Assembly: GCF_009796285.1 (NCBI RefSeq)
Contig: NZ_CP047020.1
Coordinates: forward strand, 6,882,001-6,946,000
Reading direction: 5' to 3'
DNA from: Streptomyces broussonetiae
Lineage (GTDB): Bacteria > Actinomycetota > Actinomycetes > Streptomycetales > Streptomycetaceae
Length of the DNA stretch: 64,000 nt
This document shows, piece by piece, positions 51,600 to 60,810 of the stretch. Below the pieces are notes generated by a model. That model saw only the letters and a program-made list of their open reading frames with translations, did no database searches and was not told the origin of the DNA. A program made the translations under genes and the position numbers. Within the stretch, counting starts at the first letter, position 1. The number at the start of each line of letters is the position of its first letter.

Positions 51600-54437
51600 A
51601 TGCAGAGCTCGGCGGACCGGCAGGGCCGGTACGAGTACCCCGCCCACTGGGAGGCGGACGTGGTGCTGCGCGACGGTGGCACCGCGCGCATCCGGCCCAT
51701 CACCGTTGATGACGCCGACCGCCTGGTCAGCTTCTACGAGCAGGTCTCGGACGAGTCGAAGTACTACCGCTTCTTCGCGCCGTACCCACGACTGTCCGCC
51801 AAGGACGTCCACCGCTTCACGCACCACGACTTTGTGGACCGGGTGGGACTCGCGGCCACCATCGGCGGCGAGTTCATCGCCACCGTACGCTACGACCGCA
51901 TCAACGCCGACGGCCTGCCCGCCTCCGCACCGGCCGACGAGGCCGAGGTCGCCTTCCTGGTGCAGGACGCCCAGCAGGGCCGCGGAGTCGCCTCCGCCCT
52001 GCTGGAGCACATCGCGGCCGTCGCGCGCGAGCGCGGCATCCGCCGCTTCGCCGCCGAGGTGCTGCCCGCCAACACCAAGATGATCAAGGTGTTCACGGAC
52101 GCCGGGTACACCCAGGAGCGCAGCTTCGAGGACGGGGTCGTCCGCCTGGAGTTCGACCTCGAGCCCACCGACCGCTCGCTCGCCGTGCAGCGCGCGCGGG
52201 AGCAGCGCGCCGAGGGCCGCTCGGTGCGCAGGCTGCTCGCGCCCGGCTCGGTGGCGGTCATCGGCGTCGGCCGCGCCCCCGGCGGCGTCGGCCGCAGCGT
52301 CCTCGGCAACATCCGGGACGGCGGCTACGACGGCCGGCTGCACGCCGTGAACCAGGCCTTCCCCGAGGACCTCAAGGAGGTCGACGGAGTGCCGGCCCAC
52401 CGGTCCGTGCGCGACATCGACGGCCCGGTGGACCTCGCCGTCGTCGCCGTACCGGCCGATCACGTGCCCGCGGTCGTCGCCGAGTGCGGAGAGCACGGTG
52501 TGCAGGGGCTCGTCGTGCTCTCCGCCGGATACGCCGAGAGCGGCCCAGAGGGCCGGGAGCGGCAACGGGCCCTCGTACGGCACGCGCGCGCGTACGGCAT
52601 GCGGATCATCGGCCCGAACGCCTTCGGGGTCATCAACACCGCGCCGGACGTCCGGCTGAACGCCTCCCTCGCCCCCGAGATGCCCCGCCCCGGCCGCATC
52701 GGACTGTTCGCCCAGTCCGGGGCCATCGGCATCGCGCTGCTGTCCCGGCTGCACCGGCGCGGCGCAGGGGTCACCGGGGTCACGGGCGTCTCCACCTTCG
52801 TCTCCGCGGGCAACCGCGCCGACGTCTCCGGCAACGACGTCCTCCAGTACTGGTACGACGACCCCGAGACCGACGTCGCGCTCATGTACCTGGAATCCAT
52901 CGGCAACCCGCGCAAGTTCACCCGCCTCGCGCGGCGGACGGCGGCGGCGAAGCCGCTGGTCGTGGTGGAGGGGGTGGGTTCCGCGCCGCAGGGGCACACG
53001 GTACGGGCGACCCGGCTGCCGCACGCCACCGTCTCCGCACTGCTGCGGCAGGCCGGGGTGCTCCGGGTCGACACGATCACCGAACTGGTCGACACGGGTC
53101 TGCTGCTCGCCCGGCAGCCGCTGCCGAGCGGGCCCCGGGTGGCGATCCTCGGCAACTCCGAGTCGCTGGGCGTGCTGGCGTACGACCGCTGCGTCGCCGA
53201 GGGGCTGCGGCCGTCGCCGCCGCTGGACCTGACGACCGGGGCGACGGCGGAGGACTTCCACCGGGCGCTGGGCGCCGCGCTGGCCGACGACACTAGTGAT
53301 GCCGTAGTCGTCACGGCGATCCCCGCCATCGGGGAGGGGTCGCCGGGAGACGCGGAGCTGGCGGAGGCACTGCGTTCGGCCGCGGCGGCCGTTCCGGGCA
53401 AGCCGGTCCTCGTCGTCCACGTGGAGCTGGGAGGGCTGGCGGAGGCGCTGTCGGCTGCGGCCAGCACGGCGCCCGCGGCGGCCGAGAAGCCGCCCGGCGC
53501 GGCAGGCGGCGCCCACCCGTCCCGCGCCGCGGAACGACCGCCCGTTCCGGTGGCGGCCACTCCGCCGGAGGGCACCCACCTCATCCCCGCCTACCCCGCC
53601 GCCGAACGCGCCGTGCGGGCCCTCGCCGAAGCCGTCAAGTACGGCCAGTGGCGGCGGGAGTCGGCCGATCCCGGGAAGGTGCCGGAGTACGACGACATCG
53701 ACGAGAAGGGGGCCGCGCGGCTGATCGGTGAGTTGCTCGCGCGCGGGGAGGGACTCACGATCTCCGCCGCCGAGACCTGTGAGCTGCTCGGGAAGTACGG
53801 CGTCCACGTCCGCCGGGCCCTGCCCGCGCCGACCCCCGAGGCCGCCGCCGAAGCCGCCCGCACCCTCGGATACCCGGTGGCCCTCAAGGCCACCGCCCCG
53901 CACCTGCGGCACCGCGCGGACCTGGGCGGCGTACGCCTCGACCTCGCGGACGAGGAGCAACTGCGCCGCGCGTACGGTGAGTTGACCGGGTTGTTCGGGG
54001 CGCCGCAGGAACTGCGGCCGGTGGTGCAGGGCATGGCGCCCAGAGGAGTCGACACGGTCGTCCGCGCGGTGATCGATCCCGCCGCCGGTGCCGTGCTGTC
54101 CTTCGGCCTCGCCGGGGCCGCCTCCCAGCTGCTCGGGGACATGGCGCACCGGCTGGTCCCGGTCACCGAGCGGGAGGCGACCTCCCTGGTGCGCTCGATC
54201 CGTACGGCCCCACTGCTGTTCGGCTGGCGCGGCTCCACGCCCGTGGACACCCCCGCGCTGGAGGAGCTGCTGCTGCGGGTCTCCCGGCTGGTCGACGATC
54301 ACCCGGAGGTGGTCGCGGTCACCCTGGAACCGGTCGTCGTCGCGCAGCACGGCGTGAGCGTCCTGGGCGCCACCGTGCGGCTCGCGCCCCCGCCCGCCCG
54401 CGACGACCTCGGCCCGCGCACGATGCCGGCCTACTGA
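51600..54437 (+). CDS. GNAT acetyltransferase fused to ADP-forming acyl-CoA synthetase-like domains
   Basis: 945 aa. Domains in order: GNAT acetyltransferase at about 19-175 (IRPITVDDADRLVSFYEQVS; acetyl-CoA loop QQGRGVASALLEHI), a CoA-binding Rossmann domain from about 200 (RRLLAPGSVAVIGVGRAPGG), two succinyl-CoA ligase-like flavodoxin domains (IGLFAQSGAIGIALL), and a C-terminal ATP-grasp domain from about 705 (LTISAAETCELLGKYGVHVR, GYPVALKATAPHLRHR). This is the architecture of protein lysine acetyltransferases of the Pat/PatZ type, but with the GNAT domain at the N-terminus. It probably acetylates acyl-CoA synthetases. ATG 51600 fits a leaderless promoter. Confidence 0.9.
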   Translation: MQSSADRQGRYEYPAHWEADVVLRDGGTARIRPITVDDADRLVSFYEQVSDESKYYRFFAPYPRLSAKDVHRFTHHDFVDRVGLAATIGGEFIATVRYDRINADGLPASAPADEAEVAFLVQDAQQGRGVASALLEHIAAVARERGIRRFAAEVLPANTKMIKVFTDAGYTQERSFEDGVVRLEFDLEPTDRSLAVQRAREQRAEGRSVRRLLAPGSVAVIGVGRAPGGVGRSVLGNIRDGGYDGRLHAVNQAFPEDLKEVDGVPAHRSVRDIDGPVDLAVVAVPADHVPAVVAECGEHGVQGLVVLSAGYAESGPEGRERQRALVRHARAYGMRIIGPNAFGVINTAPDVRLNASLAPEMPRPGRIGLFAQSGAIGIALLSRLHRRGAGVTGVTGVSTFVSAGNRADVSGNDVLQYWYDDPETDVALMYLESIGNPRKFTRLARRTAAAKPLVVVEGVGSAPQGHTVRATRLPHATVSALLRQAGVLRVDTITELVDTGLLLARQPLPSGPRVAILGNSESLGVLAYDRCVAEGLRPSPPLDLTTGATAEDFHRALGAALADDTSDAVVVTAIPAIGEGSPGDAELAEALRSAAAAVPGKPVLVVHVELGGLAEALSAAASTAPAAAEKPPGAAGGAHPSRAAERPPVPVAATPPEGTHLIPAYPAAERAVRALAEAVKYGQWRRESADPGKVPEYDDIDEKGAARLIGELLARGEGLTISAAETCELLGKYGVHVRRALPAPTPEAAAEAARTLGYPVALKATAPHLRHRADLGGVRLDLADEEQLRRAYGELTGLFGAPQELRPVVQGMAPRGVDTVVRAVIDPAAGAVLSFGLAGAASQLLGDMAHRLVPVTEREATSLVRSIRTAPLLFGWRGSTPVDTPALEELLLRVSRLVDDHPEVVAVTLEPVVVAQHGVSVLGATVRLAPPPARDDLGPRTMPAY

Positions 54438-54474
54438 CACGACGCCGGCCTGCTCAAGCGAACGGAGGGGGACC

Positions 54475-54663
54475 TTGGATCCCGTCGGGCACGCCGTCTC
54501 GTACCACCACGGCCCGGAGGTGCTCCGGGACCCCGTCCTCCGCGAGCCCGCCGCCGAGCGGTTGGACATCGTGCCGGAGTTCGTCCAGAGGCGCCCACGC
54601 GCGCGTGCGCAGGCCGTTCCCGGTCGCCGCGACTGGCCCGGAGCGCCCTTGCCCACGGATTAG
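54475..54663 (+). CDS. Small hypothetical protein
   Basis: A 62-aa frame not assigned to any family. It begins with TTG (54475) preceded by a strong ribosome site (GGAGGGGG), 37 nt after the GNAT fusion gene. The first 39 codons all end in G or C, which argues for real coding. The product starts MDPVGHAVSYHHGPEVLRDP and has an Arg-rich C-terminal third. Its TAG stop is the first triplet of a -10-like hexamer for the next gene. A reading on the opposite strand has weaker support. Expression as a short protein, or a leader function, is uncertain. Confidence 0.5.
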   Translation: MDPVGHAVSYHHGPEVLRDPVLREPAAERLDIVPEFVQRRPRARAQAVPGRRDWPGAPLPTD

Positions 54664-54666
54664 GAT
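54661..54666 (+). promoter_or_regulatory. Candidate -10 element (leaderless) of the DUF5998 gene
   Basis: TAGGAT, 7 nt before the ATG at 54674, with no ribosome site. The hexamer overlaps the stop codon of the small upstream frame. Confidence 0.4.
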
Positions 54667-54673
54667 GGACGCC

Positions 54674-55261
54674 ATGGCCAAGACCAGTACGACGACCCAG
54701 GGGCTGCGCTCGGCGATCGAGCGCAGCGGCTACTACCCGGCCCTCGTGGCCGAGGCGGTGGAGGCCGCAGTGGGCGGCGAGCCCATCCGGTCGTACCTGG
54801 TCCACCAGGAGACCACCTTCGACCAGAACGAGGTGCGTCGGCACGTCACGGTGCTGGTCCTCACGGGCAACCGCTTCATCGTCAGCCACACCGACGAGCA
54901 GGCCGCCGACAGCACCTCCCCGACGCCGTACGCCACCACCTCCACCGAGTCCGTGAAGCTCGACCGGATCTCCTCGGTCGTGGTCAGCCGGGTGGTCGCG
55001 AACCCCGAGCAGTACAAGCCGGGCACGCTGCCCCGTGAGGTGGTGCTGACCATCGGCTGGGGCGCGGTGAACCGCATCGACCTGGAGCCCGCCGCCTGCG
55101 GCGATCCCAACTGTGACGCCGACCACGGCTACACGGGCAGCTCCACGGCGGACGACCTCAGCCTGCGGGTCAGCGAGGCCGGGGACGGCCCGGAGACGGT
55201 GCGCCAGGCGCTCGCCTTCGCGCAGTCCATCTCGGAGGCGACCGCGGACCTCACGCGCTGA
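54674..55261 (+). CDS. DUF5998 family protein
   Basis: A 195-aa conserved actinobacterial protein (DUF5998). It has an N-terminal helix (GLRSAIERSGYYPALVAEAV), a beta-rich core (RHVTVLVLTGNRFIVSHTDE, SVKLDRISSVVVSRVV) and a CGDPNCDADHGY motif with two cysteines and a histidine that could bind metal. The core somewhat resembles PH-like phospholipid- or peptide-binding folds, but function is not known. ATG 54674 is preferred, with ATG 54665 three codons earlier possible. Its stop overlaps the start of the phosphodiesterase gene (TGATG), so the two are translationally coupled. Confidence 0.85.
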   Translation: MAKTSTTTQGLRSAIERSGYYPALVAEAVEAAVGGEPIRSYLVHQETTFDQNEVRRHVTVLVLTGNRFIVSHTDEQAADSTSPTPYATTSTESVKLDRISSVVVSRVVANPEQYKPGTLPREVVLTIGWGAVNRIDLEPAACGDPNCDADHGYTGSSTADDLSLRVSEAGDGPETVRQALAFAQSISEATADLTR

Positions 55262-56451
55262 TGTCCCAGCTCTCCGCCTGGGACCACCCGGAACCACTCG
55301 CCCTCGACACCGCGCCGCTGCCCGAGTACGGCACTGGCTCCCTCGCCGACCTGCTGCCCACCCTGGCCGCCGGGATGGGCGTCCCCGGTCTGACCCCGAC
55401 GATCCCGGAACTGACCGCGACCGACCGCGTCTGCGTCTTCCTGGTCGACGGGCTCGGCTGGGAGCAGCTGAGGGCCCACCCCGACGAGGCGCCCTTCCTG
55501 ACCTCGCTGCTCGGCAGCTCGCGCGGCGGCACGGGCCGTCCGCTCACCGCCGGCTACCCCGCGACCACCGCGACGTCCCTCGCCTCCGTCGGCACCGGCT
55601 TGCCGCCCGGCGCCCACGGCCTGCCCGGCTACACCGTGCGCAACCCGGCCACCGGCGAGCTGATGAACCAGCTCCGCTTCCAGCCGTACACCGACCCGCG
55701 CCCCTGGCAGCCCTACCCCACCGTCTTCCAGCTGGCCCACGAGGCCGGGGTGCACTCCGCCCAGGTGTCCTCGCCGACCTTCGAGCACACCCCGCTCACG
55801 AAGATCGCGCTCAGCGGCGGCACCTTCCACGGCCGGCTGACCGGCGAGGAGCGCATGGACCTGGCCGCCGAGCAACTGGCCGCCGGGGACCGCTCGCTGG
55901 TCTACACGTACTACTCCGAGCTGGACGGCTCCGGGCACCGCTACGGCGTCGCCTCCGACACCTGGCGCGGTCAGCTGATGTACGTCGACCGGCTCGCCCA
56001 GCGCCTCGCCGAGCAGCTGCCCCCGCGCAGCGCGCTCTATGTCACCGCCGACCACGGCATGGTCGACGTCCCGTTCGACGACGAGCACCGCTTCGACTTC
56101 GACACGGACTGGGAGCTGCGGGCCGGGGTCGCCCTGCTGGGCGGCGAGGGCCGGGCACGGCACGTGTACGCGGTGCCGGGCGCCGAGAACGACGTACTGA
56201 CCTGCTGGCGCGAGGTGCTCGGCGAGCAGTTCTGGGTGGCCTCGCGCGACGAGGCGATCGCGGCGGGCTGGTTCGGGCCGTACGTCGACGAGCGGGTCCA
56301 CCCACGGCTCGGAGACGTGATCGCGGCCGCGTACGACGACGTCCTGATCATCGCCACCGAGCGGGAGCCCAAGGAGTCGGCCCTGGTCGGCAACCACGGT
56401 TCGATGACGCCCGCCGAGCAGTTCGTGCCGCTGCTCGAAGTACGCTCCTGA
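55261..56451 (+). CDS. Nucleotide pyrophosphatase/phosphodiesterase family protein
   Basis: 396 aa, alkaline phosphatase superfamily (type I phosphodiesterase). The metal site is visible: Asp in VFLVDGLGWEQL, nucleophile Thr in GYPATTATSLASVGTG, Asp/His in YSELDGSGHRYG, and Asp-His in VTADHGMVDVP, with a final His in VGNHGSM. It probably hydrolyses nucleotide or phosphodiester substrates. No signal peptide is seen, so it is likely cytoplasmic. It starts within the stop of the DUF5998 gene, and tdk follows after 43 nt, so the three probably form one operon related to nucleotide metabolism. Confidence 0.9.
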   Translation: MSQLSAWDHPEPLALDTAPLPEYGTGSLADLLPTLAAGMGVPGLTPTIPELTATDRVCVFLVDGLGWEQLRAHPDEAPFLTSLLGSSRGGTGRPLTAGYPATTATSLASVGTGLPPGAHGLPGYTVRNPATGELMNQLRFQPYTDPRPWQPYPTVFQLAHEAGVHSAQVSSPTFEHTPLTKIALSGGTFHGRLTGEERMDLAAEQLAAGDRSLVYTYYSELDGSGHRYGVASDTWRGQLMYVDRLAQRLAEQLPPRSALYVTADHGMVDVPFDDEHRFDFDTDWELRAGVALLGGEGRARHVYAVPGAENDVLTCWREVLGEQFWVASRDEAIAAGWFGPYVDERVHPRLGDVIAAAYDDVLIIATEREPKESALVGNHGSMTPAEQFVPLLEVRS

Positions 56452-56494
56452 CGCCCTCCCCTGTGACTACTCACCGAAAGGTGCTCAACTCCTC

Positions 56495-57145
56495 ATGCCC
56501 GAGCTGGTGTTCTTCTCCGGAACGATGGACTGCGGGAAGTCGACCCTGGCTCTGCAGATTGAGCACAACCGCTCGGCGCGGGGCCTGGTCGGGATGATCT
56601 TCACCCGGAACGATCGCGCGGGCGAGGGCAAGCTGTCCTCCCGGCTCGGCCTGGTCACCGACGCGGTGGAGGTCGCGGACGACCAGGATCTGTACGCGTA
56701 CCTCGTCGACCACCTCTCCCAGGGCGGCCGGGTGGACTATGTGATCGCCGACGAGGCGCAGTTCCTCGCGCCCGTGCAGATCGACCAGCTCGCGCGCGTG
56801 GTGGACGATCTCGGTCTGGAGGTGTACGCCTTCGGGATCACCACGGACTTCCGCTCCAAGCTCTTCCCGGGCTCGCAGCGGCTGGTCGAGCTGGCCGACC
56901 GCATCGAGGTGCTCCAGGTGGAGGCACTGTGCTGGTGCGGCGCCCGTGCGACGCACAACGCCCGCACGATCGGCGGCGAGATGGTGGTCGAGGGCGCCCA
57001 GGTCGTCGTCGGCGACGTGGACCAGTCCACGGGCGAGGTCGGCTACGAGGTGCTGTGCCGCCGTCACCACCGGCGCCGGATGACCGCCGCGTCGGCCCGC
57101 GCGGCGGCCCTGTCCCCGGACGTCCTGCCGGTCTCGTCCGGCTGA
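56495..57145 (+). CDS. tdk: Thymidine kinase
   Basis: 216 aa, type II (TK1-like) kinase that phosphorylates thymidine to dTMP for salvage. P-loop GTMDCGKST (residues 9-17), catalytic base Glu87 in DEAQF, and the lasso-domain zinc ligands CWC (about 132) and CRRHH (about 195). The C-terminal TAASARAAALSPDV tail is typical for actinobacteria. It has a modest ribosome site (GAAAGG) before the ATG. It is last in the DUF5998-phosphodiesterase-tdk run; three imperfect CCGGGGCA copies lie just downstream. Confidence 0.95.
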   Translation: MPELVFFSGTMDCGKSTLALQIEHNRSARGLVGMIFTRNDRAGEGKLSSRLGLVTDAVEVADDQDLYAYLVDHLSQGGRVDYVIADEAQFLAPVQIDQLARVVDDLGLEVYAFGITTDFRSKLFPGSQRLVELADRIEVLQVEALCWCGARATHNARTIGGEMVVEGAQVVVGDVDQSTGEVGYEVLCRRHHRRRMTAASARAAALSPDVLPVSSG

Positions 57146-57224
57146 ACCCCGGGGCAACGGAACACTCCGGGGGCAGCGCACCCCGGGGCAGCGGACCTCT
57201 CAGAGCACCTGGACCTCCCAGGAC

Positions 57225-58016
57225 TCAGCGCGGCTCCTGGATCACCGAGAACTCCGCGCCCTCCGGGTCCGCCACGGTCGCCACGCGCCCGTGCGGGCTG
57301 TCGTGCGCCTGCCTGACGACCCGGCCGCCCAGCTCCGTGACCTGCCGCAGGGTCAGGTCGGTGTCGGAGACCTCGAAGTACGTCTGCCAGTGCGGCCCCC
57401 GGTCCCGCGGCAGGGCGTGGCCCACACCGTGCAGTCCGGCGACCGGACGGCCGTCGAGGTGCAGGGTCACGTAGTCGAAACCGGCGGACACCACCGGCTC
57501 CTCCTCGTAACCGAACACGGTGGTGTAGAACTTGGCGACGCTCTCGGTCTCGAACGTCACCAGCTCGTTCCAGGCGGGCGTCCCGGGCACCCCGGTGACC
57601 GCCGTGCCGAAGTGCGCGGAACCCTGCCAGATGCCGAACACCGCTCCGGAGGGGTCGGCGGCGATGGCCATCCGCCCGGCCTCGGCGGCGTCGAGCGGGC
57701 CCACCGCCACGGTGCCACCGCACAGCCGTACCGTGTCGGCCGTGCCGTCCACGTCGTCCGAGGCGAAGTACGGCGTCCAGGCGATCGGCAGCCGGTGGTC
57801 GGGCGGCAGCTGGCCCATGCCCGCCACCTCACGTCCGTCGAGCAGCGCCCGCACATATGGGCCGAGCTGCTGCGGTCCCGGCCGGAACTCCCAGCCGAAC
57901 AGCTCGCCGTAGAACTCCTCGGTGGCGGCCAGCCCATGCGCCATCAGGCTCACCCAGCAGGGTGTGCCGGGCGCGCGCCGCGCGTGCGGACCGGCCGACT
58001 CCCGTGCCTCGGTCAT
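57225..58016 (-). CDS. VOC family protein with two glyoxalase-like domains
   Basis: 263 aa. Two vicinal-oxygen-chelate modules: residues about 15-130 (TPCWVSLMAHGLAATEEFYG, then ATEEFYGELFGW) and about 140-262 (PAWNELVTFETESVAKFYTT, VFGYE). The second module ends DPEGAEFSVIQEP and the first DPSGAVFGIWQG, with a Glu/His metal pattern that is only partly kept. In Streptomyces such proteins include hydroxylases and resistance proteins, but mostly have no known role. It is convergent with tdk and divergent from the sulfurtransferase gene. Confidence 0.88.
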   Translation of the reverse strand: MTEARESAGPHARRAPGTPCWVSLMAHGLAATEEFYGELFGWEFRPGPQQLGPYVRALLDGREVAGMGQLPPDHRLPIAWTPYFASDDVDGTADTVRLCGGTVAVGPLDAAEAGRMAIAADPSGAVFGIWQGSAHFGTAVTGVPGTPAWNELVTFETESVAKFYTTVFGYEEEPVVSAGFDYVTLHLDGRPVAGLHGVGHALPRDRGPHWQTYFEVSDTDLTLRQVTELGGRVVRQAHDSPHGRVATVADPEGAEFSVIQEPR

Positions 58017-58328
58017 CGATCACTCTCTCCCCGGCCCCTCGCGGTGGCCGTGTCGCTTCCGCTCCCCGGAAGGGGTGTCCACGCCGGCGGCGGGCAAGCC
58101 CGTGCCGGTGCCCGCATCCTCCACGCCGCAGCGGGCCCCGCCGCGCCGCCGCTCGGCGACACCTCCGGGAGGATGCCCGAACTGCCGTCTTTCGGCGCTT
58201 CCTGGCGGTGGCCGGCGGGTGTCCACCGGCTGTACAGCACGTGCTCGACCCCATACGCCTCGTGATCGACCCTGTCCGGCCGAGCAGAGTAGCCGGACCT
58301 GGACGCCGCGGCCACCCCTGGCGTATGC
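58017..58328. other. Divergent intergenic region, no gene seen
   Basis: 312 bp, G+C rich, between the VOC and sulfurtransferase genes. TATGCA (58324-58329) may be a -10 for the sulfurtransferase. No gene or clear operator was found. Confidence 0.4.
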
Positions 58329-59189
58329 ATGGACGCCATGAACGCCATCATCACCGCAACCGATCTTGCACACGAGCTGACCGGCGACCGCCCGCCGGTG
58401 CTGCTGGACGTGCGCTGGCAGCTCAGCGTGGCGAAGGCGGCGGGCGCGCCGGCCTTCGACGGGCGGGCCGAGTACGCGGCCGGCCACATCCCCGGTGCGG
58501 TCTTCGTCGACCTGGACCGGGAGCTGGCCGGACAGCCCGGGGACAGTGGTCGGCATCCGCTGCCGGATCTCGAGGAGTTCGGCGCGGCCATGCGCCGTGC
58601 GGGCGTGTCGGCCGCTCGGCCGGTCGTCGTGTACGACGGCGGCCAGGGCTGGGCCGCCGCGCGCGCGTGGTGGATGCTGCGCTGGACGGGTCACCCGGAC
58701 GTGCGTGTCCTCGACGGCGGATTGCCGTCATGGGAGGGCGCACTGGTCACCGAGGTACCGGATCCGGCGGAGGGCGACTTCCGGCCCGAGCCGGCCGCCA
58801 CGGGCCTGCTGGACGCCGACGCGGCCGCCGCCCTGGCCCGCACGGGTGTGCTGCTGGACGCGCGCGCGGGGGAGCGGTACCGCGGCGAGGTGGAGCCGAT
58901 CGACCGGGTCGGCGGCCACATCCCGGGCGCGGTGTCGGCACCGACGACGGAGAACGTGGGCCCCGACGGCCGGTTCCTGCCCGTGGCCGAACTGCGCGAC
59001 CGGTTCAAGGCCCTGGGGGTCACGGCGGACGCCGAGGCCGGCGTGTACTGCGGTTCGGGCGTCTCCGGCGCCCATGAGGTACTCGCCCTGGCGGTGGCGG
59101 GCGTCCCGGCGGCCCTGTACGTGGGTTCCTGGTCGGAGTGGTCCTCCGACCCGTCCCGTCCGGTCGCGGTCGGGGCCGATCCCCGGTAG
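58329..59189 (+). CDS. Sulfurtransferase (two rhodanese domains)
   Basis: 286 aa, thiosulfate or 3-mercaptopyruvate sulfurtransferase. Two tandem rhodanese domains: the inactive N-terminal one (VLLDVRWQLS, YAAGHIPGAVFVDLD, VVYDGGQGWAAARAWW) and the catalytic C-terminal one (VLLDARAGERYRGE, GHIPGAVSAP). The active-site loop is CGSGVSGAHE, which is closer to the CG[ST]GVT loop of mercaptopyruvate sulfurtransferases than to CRKGVT of rhodanese. A second ATG at 58338 (MNAIITA) is a plausible true start and would fit a TATGCA -10 element. It converges with sepH across a strong terminator. Confidence 0.9.
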   Translation: MDAMNAIITATDLAHELTGDRPPVLLDVRWQLSVAKAAGAPAFDGRAEYAAGHIPGAVFVDLDRELAGQPGDSGRHPLPDLEEFGAAMRRAGVSAARPVVVYDGGQGWAAARAWWMLRWTGHPDVRVLDGGLPSWEGALVTEVPDPAEGDFRPEPAATGLLDADAAAALARTGVLLDARAGERYRGEVEPIDRVGGHIPGAVSAPTTENVGPDGRFLPVAELRDRFKALGVTADAEAGVYCGSGVSGAHEVLALAVAGVPAALYVGSWSEWSSDPSRPVAVGADPR

Positions 59190-59217
59190 CGGACACCGGG
59201 GAGAGCCTCGGGACACC

Positions 59218-59253
59218 GAGAAGTGGGGGCACGCACGCGTGCCCCCACTTCTC
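59218..59253. terminator. Bidirectional terminator between the sulfurtransferase gene and sepH
   Basis: A perfect 17-bp inverted repeat, 59218-59234 with 59237-59253, separated by only 2 nt. It could also be cruciform-prone. The genes converge on it. Confidence 0.9.
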
Positions 59254-59269
59254 CGTACGGTAGTGCCGG

Positions 59270-60310
59270 TTACTCCTGCTTCTTGCGGCGCGTGCCGAAC
59301 ACGATCTCGTCCCAGCTCGGTACGGCTGCACGGCGGCCGGGGCGGACGCCGTCGGCCTCGGCCTGACGGTCGGTGGCGCCGATGAGCCGGTCGCGGTGGC
59401 TGCCGACGGAGCGGGGCATGAGGACGTCCGCGTAGGCCGAACCGGCCGAGGCCGCGGGCGCCGGCGGCTCCTCCTCCGCCGGTTCCTCGACGGGCTCCTC
59501 GGGGATCTCCTCCCGGCGCTCCGGGACCACCAGGTCGCCCCGGAAACTCGGCACGGCCTCCAGGAGGCTGGTCAGCGAGTCGCGTTCACCCGTGGACTCC
59601 TCGGCGGCCTCGGACGGCTGCGCGGGCGGGCTCGGCCGCTCGCGCTCGCCGCGGTCCAGGGCACGGTCCATCGAACGCTCGCGCGGCAGGCGTGCGATGC
59701 GCGGCACGAACGGGAAGCTCGGCTCCGGTACGGCGAGATCGTCGGACTCGCCGATCAGCGAGCGCGCCTCGTCGTCCACGGCCTGCACGAGCCGCCGGGG
59801 CGGGTCGTACGTCCAGCTGGCCGAGTGCGGTTCGCCCGCGACCAGGTAGACGAGGAGCACCTCCCAGGTGCCGTCGTCGCGGCGCCACGAGTCCCACTGC
59901 ACGCTGTCCTTCTCGGCACCGCGCAGCAGCAGCCGCTCCTGGACGGCCTCGCCGAGCAGCGGACCGGAGTTCTCGCCGGGGCGGCGGACCGGGGTCTTGC
60001 GGGCGCGTTCGGCCATGAAGGCACGCTCGGCCAGTACGGGCCCCTCGAAGCGCCGCACCCGGTCGACGGGGATGCCGGCGAGTTGCGCGACCTCTTCCGC
60101 GGTGGCACCAGCGCGTATCCGCGCCTGGATGTCACGGGGCCTCAGATGGCTCTCGACCTCGATCTCGATCTGGCCGAGGCGTGGCCGGTCGCCGCGCACG
60201 GCGGCGCGCAGCCGTTCGTCGATCGGAAGGGTGTACTCCGTTGCGTCGGCAGCCTTCAGCACCAGCCGTGTGCCGTCATTCGAGACGGCCACGACACGCA
60301 GTTCGGGCAT
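59270..60310 (-). CDS. sepH: SepH, cell division regulator of FtsZ (DUF3071)
   Basis: 346 aa. SepH is an actinobacterial protein that binds FtsZ and promotes filament assembly at vegetative and sporulation septa. The conserved N-terminal DUF3071 domain (MPELRVVAVSNDGTRLVLKA) includes a helix-turn-helix needed for FtsZ stimulation (RPRDIQARIRAGATAEEVAQ, then IPVDRVRRFEGPVL). A long acidic, Pro/Glu-rich region follows, and the conserved C-terminal motif is VPSWDEIVFGTRRK. ATG 60310 has GGGAGGT 4-5 nt upstream; a longer frame would add residues not in the family. With whiH in the same window, it reflects the developmental character of this region. Confidence 0.95.
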   Translation of the reverse strand: MPELRVVAVSNDGTRLVLKAADATEYTLPIDERLRAAVRGDRPRLGQIEIEVESHLRPRDIQARIRAGATAEEVAQLAGIPVDRVRRFEGPVLAERAFMAERARKTPVRRPGENSGPLLGEAVQERLLLRGAEKDSVQWDSWRRDDGTWEVLLVYLVAGEPHSASWTYDPPRRLVQAVDDEARSLIGESDDLAVPEPSFPFVPRIARLPRERSMDRALDRGERERPSPPAQPSEAAEESTGERDSLTSLLEAVPSFRGDLVVPERREEIPEEPVEEPAEEEPPAPAASAGSAYADVLMPRSVGSHRDRLIGATDRQAEADGVRPGRRAAVPSWDEIVFGTRRKKQE

Positions 60311-60810
60311 GGGGACCTCCCGGGTGGTGCCTGCCGACGTCACGTGCGTCGCTGCTTCCGCTAGTCGAGTGTGGCCTGCCCGGGTGCAGCCTGCCACAAC
60401 CTTGCCGAGTTGCCCGGCGTGTCGGGCACGGGCCCTGGGTCGCCGTTATGGCACGGTGACCTATTCGCAACGCTAAGTGACCAAATCCGTCACCCTGTGC
60501 AACTAGCCCCCTCCCGGCGGTCCTGCATGGCCCGGGACACCCTGGTAGGAGACCGGGCCCAGGGCTCGCAACAGTACTCCATTTGGACCATGTGCGTGGA
60601 TGGGCGCGCCGCCCAACTTCTCGCAAGGGGCGCGACTTGGCGCTCGGCAACCGGTTTTGCCGATCATGAACGTGGCGAAGTTCACGCAATCTGCAGAAAC
60701 GGAACTAATGGTTTCTGTTGTACGTCCCTATCTCATGCAGTCGGTCGGTCAATGTCGTCAATGGCGTCAAGTGTGTGATCAAGCATGAGAAAGGCAGGAA
60801 AGTTCCGGGT
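60311..60810. other. Divergent intergenic region upstream of sepH
   Basis: 500 bp with no gene called. It contains GTGAC-N7-GTCAC (60477-60493) about 170 nt upstream of sepH, and CAGAAAC-N10-GTTTCTG (60694-60717), a perfect 7-bp inverted repeat, upstream of the membrane protein gene. Either could be a regulator site. The region 60660-60790 is notably AT-rich, as expected for promoters. Confidence 0.4.

Noticed and set aside
54454..54681. 75-codon minus-strand frame opposite the small plus-strand gene
   Set aside because: Weaker start context; third-position bias favours the plus strand.
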